Part shown: positions 61,144-64,000 of the stretch, one piece after another
Layout of the letters: every line of letters starts with the position of its first letter
Numbering within the stretch: the first letter of the stretch is position 1
Source of the DNA: Vibrio sp. CDRSL-10 TSBA
Lineage (GTDB): Bacteria; Pseudomonadota; Gammaproteobacteria; Enterobacterales; Vibrionaceae
Assembly: GCA_039696685.1 (NCBI GenBank)
Contig: CP155566.1
Span: 1,364,001-1,428,000 of the forward strand
Direction: 5' to 3'
DNA: 64,000 nucleotides
Position numbers and translations under genes: made by a program
The notes under the pieces: generated by a model
Databases searched by the model: none
The model's input: only the letters and a program-made list of their open reading frames with translations
What the model was told of the DNA's origin: nothing

Positions 61144-62521
61144 TTAGGCAATCGCCTGTTCGCTTTGAGGCTGTTTGTCCGCGGTTTGGTTTAGCACGCG
61201 GCTGGTAATGGTACCTGCTGTCATGGCGCCAGAAACGTTAAGCGCAGTACGGGCCATATCAATCAAAGGTTCAATTGAAATCAGCAGAGCAGCGATAGTG
61301 ACCGGCAAGCCCATCGCAGGCAGTACAATCAGTGCTGCGAAGGTTGCGCCACCGCCGACACCGGCGATACCAAATGAACTGATGGTGATAATCGCAACCA
61401 GTGACAAAATGAACTGAATATCAAGCGGGTTGATGCCCATAGTCGGAGCGACCATCACAGCCAGCATCGCTGGGTAGATACCTGCACAGCCGTTTCTGAC
61501 CAATCGTCGCGCCAAACGATGCCGACAGGTTGGCAATCGCCGGAGACACATTCAATTTGGTGATCTGCGCTTCGACGTTAAGCGGAATGGTGGCGGCAGA
61601 GCTGCGTGATGTAAAAGCAAACGTCAGCACAGGCCAGATATTACGGAAATAGGTTTTCGGATTGACACCAACAAATGAAACCAGAATACCGTGCACCACA
61701 AACATCAGCGCGATAGCAATGTAAGAGGCGACGATAAAGCCCAGCAGGTTGAGGATGTCGCCCGCACTTGACGTTGCTACCACTTTCGCCATCAGAGCGG
61801 CAATGCCGTAAGGCGTCAGCGCCATGATCATTTTAACCAGACGCATCACAATCGATTGAATTGCTTCAACGAAAGTTCGGATAGGTGTTTCCAGCTGTTC
61901 TTTTTCGATGATGACTTTACGGGCTGCAATGCCGACCAGCACACCAAAAATTACCACGGCAATGATAGACGTTGAGCGGGCGCCAGTCAGATCGGCAAAC
62001 GGGTTGGTCGGAATAAAGCTCAACAGCATCTGCGGAATAGTTAAATCAGCCACAGTAGAAGCGCGGCTTTCCAGCACGGCGATACGCGCTGTTTCGCGCG
62101 CACCTTCAGTCAGGCCGGCAGCAGTCAGGCCAAAAGCCTGGGCAACGAAGATACCGATCAGTGCGGAGATCGCTGTTGTGATCAGCAGAACAAAAATCGT
62201 CAGACCGGAGATTTTACCCAGCGAGCCGTTCTTATCCAGCTTAACCACGGCTGAAATCATCGAAACCAGCACCAGCGGCATGATCACCATCTTAAGCAGG
62301 CCAACGTAGCCATTACCAACGATAGCAACCCATGACAGAGTATCGCTGATGACAGGGCTGCCTTCTCCGAAGATAAGTTGCAGCGCAAGGCCAAAAATGC
62401 TGCCCAGCACCAGGCCCATTAAAACCATACGAGACAGGGTGTGTGACTTTTTCTGTTGTCCGAACAGGAAGAACAGAATGCCGACAAATACCGCAATCGC
62501 TGCGATAGAGGCAAATGACAT
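61144..62521 (-). CDS. tcyP: L-cystine symporter TcyP (one frame break)
   Basis: Dropping one A from GAAAC (complement of GTTTC at 61492-61496) restores the invariant [19 protein letters not shown] and a 458-residue protein. This is a dicarboxylate/amino-acid:cation symporter fold with about eight helices and two re-entrant hairpins. [19 protein letters not shown] is the SSxxT-type hairpin 1, and [20 protein letters not shown] is hairpin 2. The overall match to E. coli TcyP (YdjN) is strong ([24 protein letters not shown]). It imports L-cystine. It is a single gene with a terminator. Confidence 0.95.
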
Positions 62522-62921
62522 GGTCGAAAATCCTTAAATTGGGGTTTATCCACGAGCCAGACCAGGCTGGAATTCGTCGATGCAATTAAGACGAATTGCA
62601 TTGGATATAAAAGAGAGTCAGTGATTCAGTGCGCACTCTAGCGAGGATGATTTCAAATAGAAAAGATAAAAACCGAATTATTTATAATTAAAAGTTATAT
62701 TGTTGGTGTTTTGTTTTGGTATTGTCGATAAATTCTGGTTAATTTGTCTATTTTCTATTCACTGGCAACAAAGTGAGTGTCTACGGGGCTTGGCAGGCGT
62801 ATTGGCGGGCAGTAACAAAACCTCACCCGGAAAGAATGAGCCGTTCGAAAAGGTATATATCCAAACAACGTGGAGTTGCAGCCAACAGCGCTGCAGCTTC
62901 AAGTAGGAAGGGTATACGTGA
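62522..62921. other. gap upstream of tcyP with an inverted-repeat element
   Basis: No convincing gene is seen. The left part is AT-rich (tcyP promoter). The right part holds the inverted repeat at 62853-62917, which abuts the stop of the oxidoreductase gene. Confidence 0.45.
62853..62917. repeat. Vibrio-type intergenic inverted repeat
   Basis: A 65-bp near-palindrome begins GTATATATCC and ends GAAGGGTATAC, with inner arms GGAGTTGCAGC and GCTGCAGCTTC. It resembles, from memory, a dispersed Vibrio intergenic palindrome whose arms contain AACTTGAAGTTGCAGC-like and GGGTATA words. It would form a long hairpin in RNA and may stop the minus-strand gene. Confidence 0.7.
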
Positions 62922-63677
62922 TTATAACGAGTCGTTGGTCCTGGTCAGCACCTGGCGCATAGCTTGTGAATTGAGGCAGGTAACAGGTGCGTGCTGGTAA
63001 TTCAATAATCCGTCGATCATCACGGCAGCGACATCTTTCGCTGCGATCGGAATAAAGTTTTTTAACTCACCTAACATCAGGTATTGGCCAAATGTCATAA
63101 AACGCTGCAGCCATAACTCACTGGCCCGGATTTCTTCCCGCTTTCCGACTAATGGACCGGGGCGAACAAAGATAACCTGTTCGAACCCCATTTTGCTGAT
63201 GGTCTGTTCAGCTCTCCCTTTGCAACGTAGGTAATGCGACATTGAGTTAGGGCTGGCACCGTAACTCGATACCACGGCTAAGCGGGTTACTCCTGCGTCT
63301 TTCATGCGCTGGGCGACCTGACACACCAAGGTATAGTCCACCGACTCCAGTGCAGACTTTGAACCTGCTTGTTTAAGGGTGGTGCCTAAAGCGATGATGC
63401 CAAGTTGTATGGTCATTGCCGTATTTACCCAGTCTTTGGTGTCAAGCAGGGGCGAAATCACTTCGCTCAGTTTGTCATGCTGAACCTTGAGAGGATGGCG
63501 GGTAAGGGTGATGACCTTATCGATCGCCGCATGTTGTAGTAACTGATCCAGGGTATGTGAGCCGACCAGTCCGCTGGCTCCGGCAATCATAACGCAATGA
63601 GCAGGTTTATCTGATGAAACCATAGCTGGTGAAGGTACCTTTTTATCTGAGTGGTTGTCTGAGTGATGGTGACTCAT
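62922..63677 (-). CDS. Rossmann-fold NAD(P)H-binding oxidoreductase (HTATIP2/YbjT-like)
   Basis: A 251-residue atypical short-chain dehydrogenase. After a His/Ser/Asp-rich N-terminus, the nucleotide loop is VMIAGASGLVGSHTLDQLLQ (about residues 29-48). RLAVVSSYGASPNSMSHYLR and CKGRAEQTI give the SSxGA and YLxCKG segments of the CC3/TIP30-like group, and FVRPGPLVGKREE follows. The substrate is unknown. The start ATG (63675-63677) lies inside a perfect 17-bp tandem duplication that also creates a second, out-of-frame ATG upstream. Confidence 0.85.
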   Translation of the reverse strand: MSHHHSDNHSDKKVPSPAMVSSDKPAHCVMIAGASGLVGSHTLDQLLQHAAIDKVITLTRHPLKVQHDKLSEVISPLLDTKDWVNTAMTIQLGIIALGTTLKQAGSKSALESVDYTLVCQVAQRMKDAGVTRLAVVSSYGASPNSMSHYLRCKGRAEQTISKMGFEQVIFVRPGPLVGKREEIRASELWLQRFMTFGQYLMLGELKNFIPIAAKDVAAVMIDGLLNYQHAPVTCLNSQAMRQVLTRTNDSL

Positions 63678-63707
63678 TGCTGTCGCTATATCATTGCTGT
63701 CGCTATA
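63674..63707. repeat. perfect 17-bp tandem duplication at a start codon
   Basis: TCATTGCTGTCGCTATA occurs twice in direct succession (63674-63690, 63691-63707). Each copy contains CAT, the complement of ATG. Only the left copy is in frame with the oxidoreductase. Confidence 0.95.
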
Positions 63708-63776
63708 GTTGAACCGGCGTGACTGATACGGTAATAATTTAAAAATCGGTGAGTGTATGGGTAATGAACAGACACA

Positions 63777-63893
63777 CTATAGTGCGGTCTTGAAGAGCAT
63801 CACAGTTACGTTAAACCCAGAGGAAACCTGATGGCTTTTCTTATGGTCAGAAGGTTTTGTAGGTTGTTTTTGTGAACGTTGATTAGCAAACAT
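63777..63893 (-). CDS. candidate 38-residue protein
   Basis: An ATG at 63893 stands six bases behind AAAGGAGA, a near-perfect ribosome site. The frame encodes a hydrophilic Lys/Gln-rich start (FANQRSQKQPTKPSDHKKSH) and ends at 63777. The frame crosses a GTTTC word at about codon 22-24; if this is another spurious base, the protein would end as HQVPLGLT after 28 residues. No homology is recognised. The ribosome site is the main support. Confidence 0.45.
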   Translation of the reverse strand: MFANQRSQKQPTKPSDHKKSHQVSSGFNVTVMLFKTAL

Positions 63894-64000
63894 AACGTCT
63901 CCTTTATCGGATGGTTTGTCATTAGTTAGTGTAGACCATATTTCTATCAACCACTTACTAAGTTGCTGAGCAACCTTTTACATACCTGGTGGTGAATGTT

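Overview
The window is a chromosomal segment of a Vibrio-type gammaproteobacterium. The evidence is the gene content: a hutIGUH operon with HutC, uvrY(varA)-uvrC-pgsA, a Cys/Gly/Leu/Gly tRNA cluster, pheST, ihfA, a RelV-type alarmone synthetase, DUF3187, DUF3334 and DUF3581 genes, many c-di-GMP and chemotaxis receptors, and a Vibrio-like intergenic inverted repeat. There is no rRNA, CRISPR array, insertion sequence or prophage. Species assignment is inference.

Layout. 1-4.9 kb: a divergent LysR regulator (cut by the window edge), an alpha/beta hydrolase, an NmrA-like reductase, an old-yellow-enzyme reductase, a membrane-anchored flavodoxin and a DUF1456 protein. 5.3-8.5 kb: accessory material, namely one long SAP/PD-(D/E)XK nuclease-like gene, a SulA-like division inhibitor behind a LexA box, and a small zinc-ribbon protein. 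8.6-17.5 kb: a Sel1-TM-coiled-coil-J-domain protein, an OmpA lipoprotein, DUF2786, DUF3334, ydiJ, a methyltransferase-like membrane protein, DUF3581 and DUF2256. 17.6-24.2 kb: histidine utilisation with two HutC-type operators. 24.3-32.4 kb: DUF3187, yqfB, yciU-efpL, a nucleotidyltransferase-like gene, an EIIC-EAL phosphodiesterase and polB. 33-36.8 kb: uvrY-uvrC-pgsA and four tRNAs. 36.9-44 kb: a PQQ-type sugar dehydrogenase, a GNAT, pheST, ihfA and relV. 44.3-64 kb: tpm, two chemoreceptors, purT, a ferric-reductase-like protein, an AEC transporter, a CHASE-type/EAL phosphodiesterase, cdd, yohJK, sbcB, an alcohol dehydrogenase, an MFS relic, tcyP, a Rossmann-fold oxidoreductase and a 38-codon ORF.

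The most striking signal is not a gene. Fifteen reading-frame breaks split otherwise intact genes, including essential pheT. Fourteen of them are exactly one extra T/A at a site reading GTTTC (or GAAAC) where the conserved protein requires GTTC (or GAAC). Removing that base restores full-length products every time (for example PheT 795 aa, PolB 787, YdiJ 1012, TcyP 458, HutU 565). Sites occur on both strands relative to transcription, so the cause acts on DNA, not on ribosomes. The simplest reading is a motif-specific sequencing/consensus error. A plausible cause is partial DNA modification at GAAC/GTTC, the core targeted by Dnd-type phosphorothioation in some enterobacteria. In the annotation each split gene is given as one CDS spanning its break(s).

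A second theme is a family of short, diverged tandem duplications (units of 16-24 bp, 2-4 copies, unrelated between loci). They sit directly against stop or start codons in at least ten intergenic gaps.
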